Of a DNA stretch of 64,000 nucleotides, positions 53,709 through 64,000 are shown in pieces. Location: positions 248,001-312,000 of the forward strand of contig NZ_LQPP01000016.1 of NCBI RefSeq assembly GCF_002102345.1, written 5' to 3'. Under the pieces are notes generated by a model that did not search any database, had not been told where the DNA came from, and saw only the letters and a list, made by a program, of their open reading frames with translations. The position numbers and the translations under genes are program-made. Position 1 is the stretch's first letter. Each line of letters begins with the position of its first letter. Origin of the DNA: Mycolicibacterium peregrinum (GTDB lineage Bacteria > Actinomycetota > Actinomycetes > Mycobacteriales > Mycobacteriaceae).

Positions 53709-54983
53709 ATGGCAGCAAAGAACGACACCACCGCTGAGGACGTGAAGGACACCTCGGTGGAGACGCCGAGCATCGAAGCCACGTCTGCGGCCCTGCCCAA
53801 GCACGGATTTTTCGTCCGGCTGTACACCGGCACCGGCGCCTTCGAGGTCATCGGCCGGCGCCGGCTCTGGTACGCGGTCTCCGGCGTCATCGTCGCGATC
53901 TGTGTCGCCAGCATGGTGCTGCGTGGGTTCACGTTCGGCATCGACTTCGAGGGCGGCACCAAGGTGTCGATGCCGTCGGCCGGTTCCGAAGGGGTCGTCT
54001 CCGTCCAGCAGGTCGAGGACGTCTACAGCAAGACCCTGAACAAGGCGCCCGAGTCGGTCGTGCTGGTCGGCAGTGGCGCCTCGGCCACGGTCCAGATCCG
54101 TTCGGAGACCCTGTCCGAACCGGAGATCGAAGAGCTGCGGACCGCGCTGTTCGACGAGTTCCACCCCAAGGGCAGCGACGGTCAGCCCAGCAAGCAGGCC
54201 ATCAGCGACTCGAAGGTGTCGGAAACCTGGGGTGGCCAGATCACCCAGAAGGCGCTGATCGCGCTGGTGGTGTTCATCGTGCTGGCCTCGATCTACATCG
54301 CCTGGCGCTATGAGCGCTACATGGCGATGGCCGCGATGGCCACCCTGGTCTTCGACCTCGTCGTGACGGCCGGCGTCTACTCGCTGGTCGGATTCGAGGT
54401 CACCCCGGCCACCGTGATCGGCCTGCTCACGATTCTGGGCTTCTCGCTGTACGACACGGTGATCGTGTTCGACAAGGTCGAGGAGAACACCCACGGCTTC
54501 GAACACACCACTCGCCGAACCTTCGCCGAGCAGGCCAACCTGGCCGTCAACCAGACCTTCATGCGTTCGATCAACACCAGCTTGATCTCGGTGTTGCCGA
54601 TCGTGGCGCTGATGGTGGTGGCGGTGTGGCTCCTGGGCGTCGGAACCCTGATGGACCTGGCCCTCGTCCAGCTGGTCGGCGTCATCGTCGGTACCTACTC
54701 GTCGATCTACTTCGCCACGCCGTTGCTGGTGTCGCTGCGTGAGCGCACCGAGCTGGTGCGCAAACACACCAAGCGGGTGCTCAACCGCCGGGAGAAGGGC
54801 AACAAGGCGGCGACGGCCACCAGTGACACCGACGCGGCCTCCGATACCACCGAGACCGACAACGCCGGTGAGACGGTGTCGGCGTCGATCGTCAGCGAGC
54901 CCGCACCGGCCAAGCCGGCTCCGGGCGCACGTCCGGGCACCCGGACCGGACGTCCGTCGGGCAAGCGGAACACCCGGCGGTAA
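53709..54983 (+). CDS. secF: Protein translocase subunit SecF
   Basis: A 424-residue membrane protein starting at ATG 53709. The GIDFEGGTKVSMP motif follows the first helix, and the core has GFSLYDTVIVFDKVEEN. The C-terminal tail is charged and Ala/Pro-rich, ending in GKRNTRR. It forms SecDF with the preceding product. It sits 4 bp after secD and 6 bp before the lipoprotein gene. Confidence 0.97.
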   Translation: MAAKNDTTAEDVKDTSVETPSIEATSAALPKHGFFVRLYTGTGAFEVIGRRRLWYAVSGVIVAICVASMVLRGFTFGIDFEGGTKVSMPSAGSEGVVSVQQVEDVYSKTLNKAPESVVLVGSGASATVQIRSETLSEPEIEELRTALFDEFHPKGSDGQPSKQAISDSKVSETWGGQITQKALIALVVFIVLASIYIAWRYERYMAMAAMATLVFDLVVTAGVYSLVGFEVTPATVIGLLTILGFSLYDTVIVFDKVEENTHGFEHTTRRTFAEQANLAVNQTFMRSINTSLISVLPIVALMVVAVWLLGVGTLMDLALVQLVGVIVGTYSSIYFATPLLVSLRERTELVRKHTKRVLNRREKGNKAATATSDTDAASDTTETDNAGETVSASIVSEPAPAKPAPGARPGTRTGRPSGKRNTRR

Positions 54984-54989
54984 AGCCAG

Positions 54990-56657
54990 ATGGTTCAGTG
55001 GCGGGCCGTGGCCCGAACACGGACAGTAGCGACAGTGGCCACGCTGTCCGTGCTCGCCGGGATGGGTCTGGCGGCATGTTCGGGCAGTTCGGCCGACGAG
55101 ATCGACTACGCCGTCGACGGCACACTGACCACCTACAACACCAACACGGTGGCCGGAGCCGCGTCCGCCGGACCGCAGGCGTTCGCGCGGGCACTGACCG
55201 GGTTCGCCTATCACGGTCCGGAAGGACAGGTGGTCGCCGACAACGACTTCGGTTCGGTGTCGGTGGTGGGTCGCGCCCCGCTGGTGCTCGACTACGTGAT
55301 CAGCGACAAGGCGGTCTACTCCGACGGCAAGCCGATCACCTGTGACGACCTGGTGTTGACCTGGGGCGCACAGTCCGGCCGGTTCCCGGTGTTCGACGCC
55401 GCCAGCCAAGCGGGTTACCGCGACATCGCCTCGGTGGACTGCGCGCCCGGCCAGAAGCGGGCCCGGGTGTCCTTCGCCCAAGACCGCGGATTCCTCGACT
55501 ACGGCCAGCTGTTCGCGGCCACCTCGCTGATGCCCGCACACGTCCTCGCCGACGAACTCGATCTGGGCGACGGAGGTGTGGCCACCGCGCTGCAGAACGG
55601 TGACCAGCCGGTCATCGACCGGATCGCCAAGGCGTGGAACACCATCTGGGATCTCAAGCCGGACCTCGACCTCAAACGGTTCCCCTCATCGGGTCCCTAC
55701 CGGATCGACTCGGTGTCCAAGGACGGCGTGGTGGTCCTGGTCGCCAACGACAAGTGGTGGGGCACCCCGCCGGTCACCAACCGGATCGCGGTATGGCCGC
55801 GCGGGGCCGACATCCAGGAGCGGGTCAACCAGGGATCCTTCGACGTCGTCGACATCGAGTCCGGGTCCTCGGGCCTGCTCAACCTGCCCGACGACTACGT
55901 CAGCCTGGAAAGCCCGTCCGCCGGTATCGAGCAGCTGATCTTCGCGCCGGGCGGTCCGCTGGCCGGCCCGGCGGCGCGCCGGGCCGTCGCGTTGTGCACG
56001 CCGCGCGACGTGATCGCCCGCAACGCCGCGACGCCGATCATCAACTCGCGACTCAGCCCGGTCAGCGACGATGCGTTCAGTGCGGCCGAGAATGTCGGCG
56101 AGGCCGCGCAATTCGCGGTAGCCAACCCGGGTGCGGCCCGCGCGGCATTGAACAACAAGCCGCTGACCATCCGCATCGGCTATCAGACACCCAACGCCAG
56201 ACTGGCCGCGACCGTCGGTGCGATCGCGAAATCGTGCGCCGCGGCGGGCATCACCGTGCAGGACGCCGGATCGGCGACAGCGGGGCCGGTGGCGTTGCGC
56301 AACAACGAGATCGACGGTTTGCTGGCCAGCACGGGTGGCGCCGCGGGCAGCGGTTCGTCGGGTTCTTCGGCGATCGACGCCTACGCATTCCACTCCGGCA
56401 ACGGCAACAATCTGCCTGCCTATTTCAACGAGCGGATCGACGGCATCATCGATGCGCAGGCCGTCACGAGCGATCCGAAGGAACTGGCCCGGCTGGCGGG
56501 GGAGGGCGCGCCGATCCTGTGGAACGACATGCCGACCCTGCCGCTGTACCGCCAGCAGCGCACGGTGCTGACATCGAACAAGATGTACGCCGTGAGCAGC
56601 AATCCGACGCGGTGGGGAGCGGGTTGGAACATGGACCGCTGGAAGTTGTCCACGTGA
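54990..56657 (+). CDS. Substrate-binding lipoprotein (SBP_bac_5 family, Rv2585c-like)
   Basis: A 555-residue lipoprotein. The signal peptide has a lipobox LAAC with the lipid-bearing Cys30. The mature part has the DppA/OppA-type pattern [41 protein letters not shown], and a late [31 protein letters not shown]. No permease genes are adjacent; the position between secF and apt is conserved in mycobacteria. The ligand is unknown, probably peptides. Confidence 0.93.
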   Translation: MVQWRAVARTRTVATVATLSVLAGMGLAACSGSSADEIDYAVDGTLTTYNTNTVAGAASAGPQAFARALTGFAYHGPEGQVVADNDFGSVSVVGRAPLVLDYVISDKAVYSDGKPITCDDLVLTWGAQSGRFPVFDAASQAGYRDIASVDCAPGQKRARVSFAQDRGFLDYGQLFAATSLMPAHVLADELDLGDGGVATALQNGDQPVIDRIAKAWNTIWDLKPDLDLKRFPSSGPYRIDSVSKDGVVVLVANDKWWGTPPVTNRIAVWPRGADIQERVNQGSFDVVDIESGSSGLLNLPDDYVSLESPSAGIEQLIFAPGGPLAGPAARRAVALCTPRDVIARNAATPIINSRLSPVSDDAFSAAENVGEAAQFAVANPGAARAALNNKPLTIRIGYQTPNARLAATVGAIAKSCAAAGITVQDAGSATAGPVALRNNEIDGLLASTGGAAGSGSSGSSAIDAYAFHSGNGNNLPAYFNERIDGIIDAQAVTSDPKELARLAGEGAPILWNDMPTLPLYRQQRTVLTSNKMYAVSSNPTRWGAGWNMDRWKLST

Positions 56658-57181
56658 GCACCGATGTTTCCCGGCTGGTCAGGAAACTGATCCGGGAGGT
56701 CCCCGACTTTCCCGAGCCCGGCGTGCAGTTCAAGGACCTGACCCCGTTGCTGGCCGACGCCGAGGGCCTCGGCGCGGTGACCGACGCACTGGCCGCCACC
56801 GCGGCCGACGCCGATCTGGTCGCAGGACTGGACGCGCGGGGTTTCCTGCTGGGCGCCGCGGTGGCGACCCGGCTCGGTACCGGTGTCCTGGCGGTACGTA
56901 AGGGCGGGAAACTGCCGCCTCCGGTGCACAGCGTGACGTATCAGCTGGAGTACGGCAGCGCGACGCTGGAGATACCGGCCGACGGGATTGATATCGCCGG
57001 GCGCAACGTTGTGATCATCGACGATGTCCTTGCCACCGGCGGGACGCTGGCTGCGGCGATGCGACTGCTCGAGGCCGGCGGCGCCAATGTCCTGAGCGCC
57101 GCTGTGGTGCTGGAATTGGCGGCGCTGGGCGGCCGGGACGTGGTGGCACCGCTGAGGGTCAGCAGCCTCCACACGGTGTGA
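56654..57181 (+). CDS. apt: Adenine phosphoribosyltransferase
   Basis: A 175-residue enzyme starting at GTG 56654, overlapping the previous stop. The PRPP-binding motif is [16 protein letters not shown], and [15 protein letters not shown] and [10 protein letters not shown] are typical. It converts adenine and PRPP to AMP. It precedes relA, as in M. tuberculosis. Confidence 0.97.
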   Translation: MSTDVSRLVRKLIREVPDFPEPGVQFKDLTPLLADAEGLGAVTDALAATAADADLVAGLDARGFLLGAAVATRLGTGVLAVRKGGKLPPPVHSVTYQLEYGSATLEIPADGIDIAGRNVVIIDDVLATGGTLAAAMRLLEAGGANVLSAAVVLELAALGGRDVVAPLRVSSLHTV

Positions 57182-57222
57182 GGGATATCCTCGATATCTC
57201 AGATCTTCAGCGGGAGGTGACG

Positions 57223-59592
57223 ATGGCCAGCGAACCGGTTACGGACGCAGCCGCGGGCCAGACGGCCCAGTTGCCCCCGACGCTGCCGGCAGCCACCGGG
57301 CCCGACCCCGCCAAGGCCCTCGACACGACCAAGACCAGTGCTTCCCGCCGGGTGCGCGCGCGATTGGCCCGCCGGATGACGGCGCAGCGCAGCGCGGTCA
57401 ACCCGGTTCTGGAGCCGCTCGTCGCGGTACACCGCGAGATCTACCCCAAGGCCGATCTGCAGTTGCTGCAGCGCGCCTATGACGTCGCCGACCAGCGACA
57501 CGCCGACCAGCTGCGCAAATCGGGTGACCCTTACATCACCCATCCGCTGGCGGTGGCCAACATCCTGGCCGAGCTCGGCATGGACACCACCACGCTGGTG
57601 GCCGCTCTGCTGCACGACACGGTGGAGGACACCGGCTACACCCTGGAGGCCCTGACCGCCGAGTTCGGGGCCGAGGTGGGCCACCTCGTCGACGGCGTCA
57701 CCAAGCTGGACAAGGTGGTGCTGGGCTCGGCCGCCGAGGGCGAGACGATCCGCAAGATGATCATCGCGATGGCCCGCGACCCCCGGGTGCTGGTGATCAA
57801 GGTGGCCGACCGGCTGCACAACATGCGCACCATGCGGTTCCTGCCGCCGGAGAAGCAGGCCCGCAAAGCCCGCGAGACGCTGGAAGTGATTGCGCCGCTG
57901 GCGCATCGGCTCGGGATGGCGACGGTCAAGTGGGAGCTCGAGGACCTGTCCTTCGCGATCCTGCATCCGAAGAAGTACGAGGAGATCGTGCGGCTGGTCG
58001 CCGATCGGGCGCCGTCACGCGATACCTACCTGGCCAAGGTGCGCGCCGAGATCGGCGTGGCACTGAGTGCGATGAAGATCAACGCTGTCGTCGAGGGCAG
58101 GCCCAAGCACTACTGGTCGATTTACCAGAAGATGATCGTCAAGGGCCGCGACTTCGACGACATCCACGACCTGGTCGGCGTACGGATCCTGTGCGACGAG
58201 ATCCGGGACTGCTACGCGGCCGTCGGCGTGGTGCACTCGCTGTGGCAGCCGATGGCGGGCCGGTTCAAGGACTACATCGCCCAGCCGCGCTACGGCGTCT
58301 ACCAGTCGCTGCACACCACGGTCGTGGGGCCCGAGGGCAAGCCGCTGGAGGTGCAGATCCGCACCCGCGACATGCACCGCACCGCCGAGTACGGCATCGC
58401 GGCGCACTGGCGCTACAAAGAGGCCAAGGGCCGCAACGGTGTTCCGCACAGCCACGCCGCCACCGAGATCGACGACATGGCCTGGATGCGCCAGCTGCTC
58501 GACTGGCAGCGGGAGGCGGCCGATCCCGGCGAGTTCCTCGAGTCGTTGCGTTACGACCTTGCGGTCAAAGAGATCTTCGTGTTCACCCCCAAGGGTGACG
58601 TGATCAACCTGCCTACCGGATCGACCCCGGTCGACTTCGCCTATGCGGTGCACACCGAGGTGGGGCACCGCTGTATCGGGGCCCGGGTCAACGGCCGGCT
58701 CGTCGCGCTGGAACGCAAACTGGAGAACGGCGAGGTCGTCGAGGTGTTCACCTCGAAGGCGCCCAACGCCGGGCCGTCGCGCGACTGGCAGACCTTCGTG
58801 GTGTCGCCGCGGGCCAAGGCCAAGATCCGCCAGTGGTTCGCCAAGGAACGCCGTGAAGAAGCGTTGGAGTCCGGCAAGGACGCCATCGCGCGCGAGGTCC
58901 GCCGGGGCGGACTTCCATTGCAGCGCTTGATCAATGCCGACTCAATGGCTGCACTGGCACGGGAACTGCGGTACACGGACGTGTCCGCGCTCTACACCGC
59001 GGTCGGAGAGGGCCACGTCTCGGCGCGCCACGTCGTGCAGCGTCTGCTCGCCCAGTTCGGCGGCGATGATGCGGCCGAGGACGAACTCGCCGAGCGGTCC
59101 ACCCCGCTGACCATGCCGGTGCGCCAGCGCAGCACCGACGACACCGGTGTCGCGGTGCCAGGGGCGCCGGGAACCCTGACCAAGCTCGCCAAGTGCTGTA
59201 CGCCGGTCCCCGGCGACACCATCATGGGCTTCGTCACCCGTGGTGGCGGCGTCAGCGTGCACCGCACGGATTGCACGAATGCGGCGTCGCTACAACAACA
59301 GTCGGAACGCATCATCGAGGTGAACTGGGCGCCGTCGCCGTCGTCGGTCTTCCTGGTGGCCATCCAGGTCGAGGCGCTCGACCGGCACCGGCTGCTCTCC
59401 GACGTGACGCGGGTGCTGGCCGACGAGAAGGTCAACATCCTCTCGGCGTCGGTGACGACCTCCAATGACCGGGTGGCGATCAGCCGCTTCACCTTCGAGA
59501 TGGGCGATCCCAAGCACCTCGGCCACCTGCTGAGCGTGGTGCGCAACGTGGAAGGCGTGTACGACGTCTACCGCGTCACCAGTGCGGCTTAG
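57223..59592 (+). CDS. relA: Bifunctional (p)ppGpp synthetase/hydrolase Rel
   Basis: A 789-residue protein starting at ATG 57223, chosen because GGGAGG lies 5 nt upstream; a GTG at 57178 is less likely. The hydrolase HD site is [10 protein letters not shown] (His131, Asp132). The synthetase has [24 protein letters not shown] ([28 protein letters not shown]), helical, zinc-type ([10 protein letters not shown]) and ACT domains follow. Size and order match the mycobacterial Rel. It is convergent with the SecD-like gene, overlapping by 4 bp. Confidence 0.98.
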   Translation: MASEPVTDAAAGQTAQLPPTLPAATGPDPAKALDTTKTSASRRVRARLARRMTAQRSAVNPVLEPLVAVHREIYPKADLQLLQRAYDVADQRHADQLRKSGDPYITHPLAVANILAELGMDTTTLVAALLHDTVEDTGYTLEALTAEFGAEVGHLVDGVTKLDKVVLGSAAEGETIRKMIIAMARDPRVLVIKVADRLHNMRTMRFLPPEKQARKARETLEVIAPLAHRLGMATVKWELEDLSFAILHPKKYEEIVRLVADRAPSRDTYLAKVRAEIGVALSAMKINAVVEGRPKHYWSIYQKMIVKGRDFDDIHDLVGVRILCDEIRDCYAAVGVVHSLWQPMAGRFKDYIAQPRYGVYQSLHTTVVGPEGKPLEVQIRTRDMHRTAEYGIAAHWRYKEAKGRNGVPHSHAATEIDDMAWMRQLLDWQREAADPGEFLESLRYDLAVKEIFVFTPKGDVINLPTGSTPVDFAYAVHTEVGHRCIGARVNGRLVALERKLENGEVVEVFTSKAPNAGPSRDWQTFVVSPRAKAKIRQWFAKERREEALESGKDAIAREVRRGGLPLQRLINADSMAALARELRYTDVSALYTAVGEGHVSARHVVQRLLAQFGGDDAAEDELAERSTPLTMPVRQRSTDDTGVAVPGAPGTLTKLAKCCTPVPGDTIMGFVTRGGGVSVHRTDCTNAASLQQQSERIIEVNWAPSPSSVFLVAIQVEALDRHRLLSDVTRVLADEKVNILSASVTTSNDRVAISRFTFEMGDPKHLGHLLSVVRNVEGVYDVYRVTSAA

Positions 59593-60695
59593 CGCCGCCT
59601 GGCCAGGTAGGCCATCCCGACGGCGGTGATCGCCACGACGCCGATCCCGACCATGATGACGAGGGCGCGCGCCAGCTTGGCGATCACCGTCGCAGGCAAC
59701 ATCGTGTCCGCGGTGGACTCCAGCGACAAGGAGAACGGCAACGAGCCCGATCCCAGGACGCCGGCCAGCTCGCGCGCCGATTCGGCGGTGAAGTTGCCGG
59801 TGATCTGAACCCGGCCACCGGTGATGGCCTCCCGGATCTGCGGAGCGCTGACCACGCGGGAGTCCAGGGTGAACGCGGTCTGATTGCCGACGTTGGCCGA
59901 GGTGAAGTCTGCCCACGTCTTCGTGCCGGCAGCGGTGAGTGCCAGGTCGATCGCGTACTGTCCCGCGTCGTCGTTGTACCCCGAATCGGCGTCGGTGATC
60001 TCCGCGCCGGTCATGACGGACTTGCCCAGCAGGTAGACCGTTTGGCCGTCGGTGGAGCAGGTGACCAGCGGCAGGTTGGGGTCGTCGTGACCGGCCATCG
60101 CGTCGTCGTCGTCGCAGCGGGTGGCCTGGTACTGCAGCGCCAGGATCTGGATCGACGGGTTGACGGACTGCCGAAGTTCCTTCTCGTCGGAAATGCGTTG
60201 TGCCTGATCAGGTTTGGCTGGGCGGGGGACAGGCGTGGACGGCGTTTGGGGAGAAGAAGATCCGGCTTTGGCGGGCATCGCATGGATCACCGGGCGGATC
60301 GTCAGCCGTCCCGGCACCGTGATGTCCCGCACCGCGTCCGGGTTTCGGCTCGGGATCGTGACCACCACGGTGTTCCCGTCGACTGCCACTTCGGATCCGG
60401 AGAGCCGGACCCCGTGCAGGCGCTTCTCGACGACCTCTCGCGCGTCCTCCAGATCATCGGGTGACGGTGGCGCGCCATCCGACGTCGCGGTCGCATACGT
60501 CATGCGGGTGGCCTCTCGGTCCTCCCAGATGTGGCGGGTCAGGAACACCGCTGCCGCATAGCCGCCAACCAGCACGGCCAGGAACAGCAACCCCAGCGTG
60601 CGGGTCGACGCGCTGGGTCCGCTGCGTTGGGGCGGCGGAAATGGGGGCGGCGGAAATTGGGGCGGCGGAAATTGGGAAGGAAGTCGATAGGTCAT
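59589..60695 (-). CDS. Truncated SecD paralogue: anchored SecD periplasmic-domain protein
   Basis: A 368-residue protein. A Pro/Phe-rich cytoplasmic N terminus (repeat at 60631) is followed by a helix ([21 protein letters not shown]), a SecD P1-like domain, and one C-terminal helix ([24 protein letters not shown]). The P1 match to SecD is strong: [37 protein letters not shown] and ITG-F-A-A-ELA-VL are shared. Transmembrane helices 3-6 and the D-containing helix 4 are missing. The ancestral DLQGGT motif is not seen. It could modulate SecDF or serve a separate export task; no known name. Confidence 0.83.
   Translation of the reverse strand: MTYRLPSQFPPPQFPPPPFPPPQRSGPSASTRTLGLLFLAVLVGGYAAAVFLTRHIWEDREATRMTYATATSDGAPPSPDDLEDAREVVEKRLHGVRLSGSEVAVDGNTVVVTIPSRNPDAVRDITVPGRLTIRPVIHAMPAKAGSSSPQTPSTPVPRPAKPDQAQRISDEKELRQSVNPSIQILALQYQATRCDDDDAMAGHDDPNLPLVTCSTDGQTVYLLGKSVMTGAEITDADSGYNDDAGQYAIDLALTAAGTKTWADFTSANVGNQTAFTLDSRVVSAPQIREAITGGRVQITGNFTAESARELAGVLGSGSLPFSLSLESTADTMLPATVIAKLARALVIMVGIGVVAITAVGMAYLARRR
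60631..60675 (-). repeat. 15-bp tandem repeat encoding FPPPQ-type units
   Basis: Three tandem 15-bp units (plus strand GGCGGCGGAAATTGG, with one variant) encode the [10 protein letters not shown] tract in the N terminus of the SecD-like protein. It keeps the frame. Confidence 0.85.
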
Positions 60696-60713
60696 CGCAA
60701 TCTCCTGGCCCGG

Positions 60714-61670
60714 TCAGTCCATGCTCGCCGATTTGATCGTCACCGGTTTGGCGGGCTTGCCGTCGTGGCTGCCGTCGGCAACCCCGTCGTCGGCGATCGC
60801 GTCGAGTGTGGCCAGCCCGGTCTTGTCGACGGTGCCGAACACCGTGTACGTCGGTGGCAGCAGTGAATCCTCGTAGACCAGGAAGAACTGGCTGCCGTTG
60901 GTGCCTGGTCCGGCGTTGGCCATGGCGACGGTGCCGCGCGGGTAGACCACGGGTTGCTGCACGGCAGGGTCGGAGAGCCGGTACTGGTTGGTCGGGTACT
61001 CATTGGGGAACCGGTACCCGGGGCCGCCGGTGCCGGTTGCGGACGGGTCGCCGCATTGCAGTGTCGCAAGGTCACCTGTGGTGAGCCGGTGGCACTGGGT
61101 GCCGTCGAAGAATCCCTGCCCGGCCAGGCTGGCGAAGTTGTTCACCGTGCACGGCGCCCGGTCGTTGGCCAGCTTGAGCCCGATGCTGCCACGGTCGGTG
61201 ACGATGCCTGCGGGCACCGTGGCGGGTTGGGTCGGCACGGTGCCGGTGCGCGGCGGGGTGGCCCGCTTGGCGGCGGGTTCGGTGGTGGCCGGGTACTGGC
61301 AGTTGGCACCGAGATTCTGCGACGGCATGAAGGCGGGGAGTTCCTGGCCGGCACCAGGGGAGGCCGTGTAGCGCTCCTGGTGTGGCATGTTCTCGGCGGC
61401 CTTGACGACGATGACGGCGAACACCACCGTCAACACCACCGCCACGAGCGCCAGCGCCGTCATCACGTAGCCGATGACCAGGCCGGTGATCGCGACACCA
61501 CGACCCTGCTCACCGCTGCGTTTGAGCTGCGACAGCGAGATGTGCCCGAAGACGATGCCCAGCGGCGCGAACAGCACCGAGGACACCAGTGCGGCGACCG
61601 CCATGCCGTTGGTGCGGGCAGGCGGGGGATAGCCGGGCTGGTAACCGCCGTAAGGGGGCGGAGCGGTCAA
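60714..61670 (-). CDS. DUF4190-cyclophilin peptidyl-prolyl isomerase, membrane-anchored
   Basis: A 318-residue protein. Pro/Tyr-rich N terminus (PPPYGGYQPGYPPP), a DUF4190 two-helix domain (AALVSSVLFAPLGIVFGHISLSQLKRSGEQGRGVAITGLVIGYVMTALALVAVV in pieces), then a secreted-side cyclophilin with CHRLTTGDLATLQCGDPSATGTGGPGY and MANAGPGTNGSQFFLVYEDS. The Arg of the HR motif and the Gln are kept. It lies 7 bp after the second isomerase, a tandem copy with a different anchor. Confidence 0.9.
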   Translation of the reverse strand: MTAPPPYGGYQPGYPPPARTNGMAVAALVSSVLFAPLGIVFGHISLSQLKRSGEQGRGVAITGLVIGYVMTALALVAVVLTVVFAVIVVKAAENMPHQERYTASPGAGQELPAFMPSQNLGANCQYPATTEPAAKRATPPRTGTVPTQPATVPAGIVTDRGSIGLKLANDRAPCTVNNFASLAGQGFFDGTQCHRLTTGDLATLQCGDPSATGTGGPGYRFPNEYPTNQYRLSDPAVQQPVVYPRGTVAMANAGPGTNGSQFFLVYEDSLLPPTYTVFGTVDKTGLATLDAIADDGVADGSHDGKPAKPVTIKSASMD

Positions 61671-61677
61671 CGGGTAC

Positions 61678-62553
61678 CTAGTCCAGAGCCACGGACTTCA
61701 GCTGGACATCGAGTGCCGGCTTACCGTCGGCTCCGCCTCCGGCCACACCGGCTGCGGCGATCTTGTCGAGGGTGGCCAGGCCGGTGTCGTCGATCTTGCC
61801 GAAGACCGTGTAGTTCGGGGGCAGCTGCGAGTCCTGATACACCAGGAAGAACTGGCTGCCGTTCGTGTTGGGTCCGGCATTGGCCATGGCGACGGTGCCG
61901 CGCGGGTACACCACCGGCTGCTGCAGGGCCGGGTCGTCCGGCTGGTACTGGTTGGTCGGGTACTCGTTGGCGAACTGGTAGCCGGGGCCACCGGTGCCCT
62001 GGCCGCTGGGATCACCGCACTGCAGCACCGAGATGCCGCTGGTGGTCAGCCGGTGGCAGGGGGTGTCGTTGAAGTAATTCTGCGAAGCCAGGCTCGCGAA
62101 GCTGTTGACCGTGCAGGGCGCCTGGCCGTTGTCGAGCATCAGCCCGATGTTGCCCTGGGTGGTGACCATGCTGACGCTGATGGTCTTCTCGTCGGTGGGC
62201 ACCTTGCCGGTGCGGGGCGGAGTGTTCGGCTTGCTGGCCGCGGCCGCGGCCGGGTACTGGCAATTGGCGCCGAGGTTCGCGGGGGCGGCGAAGGCCGGCA
62301 GCTGGCCGTTGGCGGCAGGCTGGGCCGGTGCGCCCGACGTCGCGGTGGTGGTATCGGCCGAGGCAGTGGTGCTGCCCGAGTCCTTGCTGGTGAAGACGAA
62401 CGTGGCCACGACCGCCCCGATGATCACGAGGGCCGCGACCGCGCTTCCCGAGATGGCCAGGATGCGTCGCTTGCGTTCCTGGGCGGCCCGACGCTCCAGC
62501 TGGCGCTCCAGCTTGCGCTTGGCCGTCGCACGCCGTTGTTCGTTGGTCGGCAC
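61678..62553 (-). CDS. ppiB: Peptidyl-prolyl cis-trans isomerase PpiB
   Basis: A 291-residue protein starting at GTG 62553, with AAGGAGGA upstream; the M. tuberculosis homologue begins with the same PTN-QRRATAKRKLERQLERR stretch. A basic cytoplasmic tail, one helix (ILAISGSAVAALVIIGAVVATFVF), a Ser/Thr/Ala linker and a cyclophilin domain follow (CHRLTTSGISVLQCGDPSGQGTGGPGY, MANAGPNTNGSQFFLVYQDS). It is the orthologue of Rv2582 and assists folding of exported proteins. Confidence 0.93.
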   Translation of the reverse strand: MPTNEQRRATAKRKLERQLERRAAQERKRRILAISGSAVAALVIIGAVVATFVFTSKDSGSTTASADTTTATSGAPAQPAANGQLPAFAAPANLGANCQYPAAAAASKPNTPPRTGKVPTDEKTISVSMVTTQGNIGLMLDNGQAPCTVNSFASLASQNYFNDTPCHRLTTSGISVLQCGDPSGQGTGGPGYQFANEYPTNQYQPDDPALQQPVVYPRGTVAMANAGPNTNGSQFFLVYQDSQLPPNYTVFGKIDDTGLATLDKIAAAGVAGGGADGKPALDVQLKSVALD

Positions 62554-62686
62554 CGCGGCAGTCCTCCTTGTAGGCGGTTGAGGTTGGCAACGAGTCTGCC
62601 AGGCGAAGCTGCGTACCGGTTCTGCGACCCGCGGAGACCGCAGGTCGCGGCAAATCGGGGAACTGGTCGCATGGGAAACTGGGACC

Positions 62687-63379
62687 GTGTTCATTACCGG
62701 ATTTCCGGCCGGGATGCTGGCATGCAATTGCTATGTCCTGGCCGAGCGACCAGGGGCCGACGCGATCGTCGTCGACCCGGGTCAGCGTGCGATGGACCGG
62801 CTCCGTCGGATTCTCGACGAGAACCGCCTGACCCCGGCGGCGGTCCTGCTGACCCACGGTCACATCGATCACATCTGGTCGGCTCAGAAGGTCGCCGATG
62901 CCTATGGCTGTCCCGCCTTCATCCATCCCGAAGACCGCTTCATGCTGACCGATCCGATGAAGGGGTTCGGGCCGGCGGCACTGGGAGCGCTGTCCCGGCT
63001 CGCGTTCGGGGTGCTGTTGTCCGAGCCGAAACAGCTGATCGAACTGAGCTACGACGGCCAGATCCTCGATTTCGACGGTGTCTCGGTCACCGTTGACCAC
63101 ACCCCGGGGCATACGAAGGGATCGGTGGTGTTCCGGGTCTCCGGCGGGCCGGAGCAAGCATCGGGCGCCCCGACGGTGTTCACAGGCGATACTCTGTTCC
63201 GGTCCTCGGTGGGCCGCACCGACCTGCCCGGCGGCAGCGGACGTGACCTGCTCACCTCGATCGTGACAAAGCTGTTGGTACTCGACGACGACACCGTGGT
63301 ATTACCAGGGCACGGCCCGCGCACGACGGTCGGGCATGAACGCCGTACCAACCCGTTTCTCGAAGGTTTGACTCTGTGA
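62687..63379 (+). CDS. MBL-fold metallohydrolase (glyoxalase II-like, Rv2581c type)
   Basis: A 230-residue metallo-beta-lactamase-fold protein starting at GTG 62687. The metal motif is [10 protein letters not shown], and later [19 protein letters not shown] and [10 protein letters not shown] complete the site. It resembles hydroxyacylglutathione hydrolases but in a mycothiol-using organism its thioester substrate would differ. The stop overlaps hisS by 4 bp, as in M. tuberculosis. Confidence 0.93.
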   Translation: MFITGFPAGMLACNCYVLAERPGADAIVVDPGQRAMDRLRRILDENRLTPAAVLLTHGHIDHIWSAQKVADAYGCPAFIHPEDRFMLTDPMKGFGPAALGALSRLAFGVLLSEPKQLIELSYDGQILDFDGVSVTVDHTPGHTKGSVVFRVSGGPEQASGAPTVFTGDTLFRSSVGRTDLPGGSGRDLLTSIVTKLLVLDDDTVVLPGHGPRTTVGHERRTNPFLEGLTL

Positions 63380-64000
63380 CTTCTGCATTCCAGGCGCCCA
63401 AGGGCGTGCCCGACTACCTACCGCCCGAGTCGGCACAGTTCGTGGCGGTCCGGGACGGGCTGCTGGCTTCGGCGCGCCGGGCCGGCTACGGCGACATCGA
63501 GCTGCCGATCTTCGAGGACACCGCGTTGTTCGCGCGCGGGGTGGGCGAGTCCACCGATGTGGTCTCCAAAGAGATGTATACGTTCGCCGACCGCGGTGAC
63601 CGCTCGGTGACGCTGCGCCCCGAGGGCACTGCCGGGGTGATTCGCGCAGTGATCCAGCACCGCCTGGACCGCGGGGCGCTGCCGGTCAAACTCTGCTACG
63701 CCGGTCCGTTCTTCCGCTATGAACGTCCACAGGCCGGGCGCTACCGGCAGCTGCAGCAGGTCGGTGTGGAGGCCATCGGGGTGGACGACCCGGCACTGGA
63801 TGCCGAGGTGATCGCGATCGCCGACGCCGGTTTCCGGTCACTGGGCCTGGACGGTTTCCGCCTCGAGCTCACCTCGCTGGGCGACGACACCTGCCGGCCC
63901 GCCTACCGGGAGCTGCTGCAGGAGTTCCTGTTCAAGCTGGACCTGGATGAGGAGACCCGGCGCCGCGCCGAGATCAACCCACTGCGTGTGCTCGATGACA
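63376..64000 (+). CDS. hisS: Histidyl-tRNA synthetase, N-terminal part (3' end outside window)
   Basis: The first ~208 residues of a class II synthetase, starting at GTG 63376. It shows [13 protein letters not shown], the motif 1 helix region, and motif 2 [17 protein letters not shown] and VGVEAIG. A full enzyme has about 420 residues. It is coupled to the MBL gene by a 4-bp overlap. Confidence 0.96.
   Translation, partial: MTSAFQAPKGVPDYLPPESAQFVAVRDGLLASARRAGYGDIELPIFEDTALFARGVGESTDVVSKEMYTFADRGDRSVTLRPEGTAGVIRAVIQHRLDRGALPVKLCYAGPFFRYERPQAGRYRQLQQVGVEAIGVDDPALDAEVIAIADAGFRSLGLDGFRLELTSLGDDTCRPAYRELLQEFLFKLDLDEETRRRAEINPLRVLDD

Overview
The window is a high-GC actinobacterial chromosome segment, almost certainly from a fast-growing Mycobacterium (Mycolicibacterium). 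This rests on gene order: thrS-HIT-pgsA-patA-pimA-NUDIX, pdxS-tesB2-pdxT, yebC, ruvCAB, carboxylic acid reductase (fadD9 type)-gabT and yajC-secD-secF-lipoprotein-apt-relA-ppiB-MBL-hisS follow the Mycobacterium tuberculosis Rv2614c-Rv2580c block in inverted orientation, with accessory genes inserted. No tRNA, rRNA, transposase or CRISPR array was seen.

Layout. 1-4.5 kb: the end of tex, a TVP38-like membrane protein, a thioredoxin/DUF302 divergon with a CsoR/CstR-like operator, and a MerR regulator beside a deacetylase. 4.6-13.4 kb: accessory metabolism (P450, LysR-PanE, TauD-type dioxygenase plus nitroreductase, SDR, DapB-like enzyme, DUF1990, thioesterase, small membrane protein). 13.4-19.9 kb: thrS and the phosphatidylinositol mannoside operon. 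19.9-24.2 kb: pyridoxal 5'-phosphate synthesis (pdxS, pdxT), tesB2 and a GT39 membrane glycosyltransferase. 24.2-31.3 kb: a TetR-centred divergon, with SDR, 6PGDH-like dehydrogenase, carboxymuconolactone-decarboxylase-like protein and aldehyde dehydrogenase on one side, and a LuxE-like/LuxC-like fatty-acid-reductase pair without luciferase on the other. 31.3-38.1 kb: yebC, MarR/rhodanese, hydrolase/TetR, and ruvCAB with a LexA box. 38.1-41.2 kb: a DUF222-HNH gene broken by one nonsense codon but keeping an SOS box, and a membrane beta-propeller protein. 41.3-51.2 kb: two tandem carboxylic acid reductases, each with the same promoter element, then a DinB-like protein, a membrane protein and gabT. 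51.4-64 kb: the Sec accessory operon, apt, relA, a truncated SecD paralogue, two tandem anchored cyclophilins, an MBL hydrolase and the start of hisS.

Most unusual content: (i) the LuxE/LuxC divergon, which with the two CARs 10 kb away gives three predicted routes from carboxylic acid to aldehyde in 20 kb; (ii) a duplicated CAR promoter element carrying an inverted repeat; (iii) a stand-alone SecD periplasmic-domain paralogue; (iv) several readable operators (CsoR/CstR-like, MerR long-spacer, MarR palindrome, TetR double operator, two LexA boxes). Functions are assigned from motifs and synteny only; no database search was possible.
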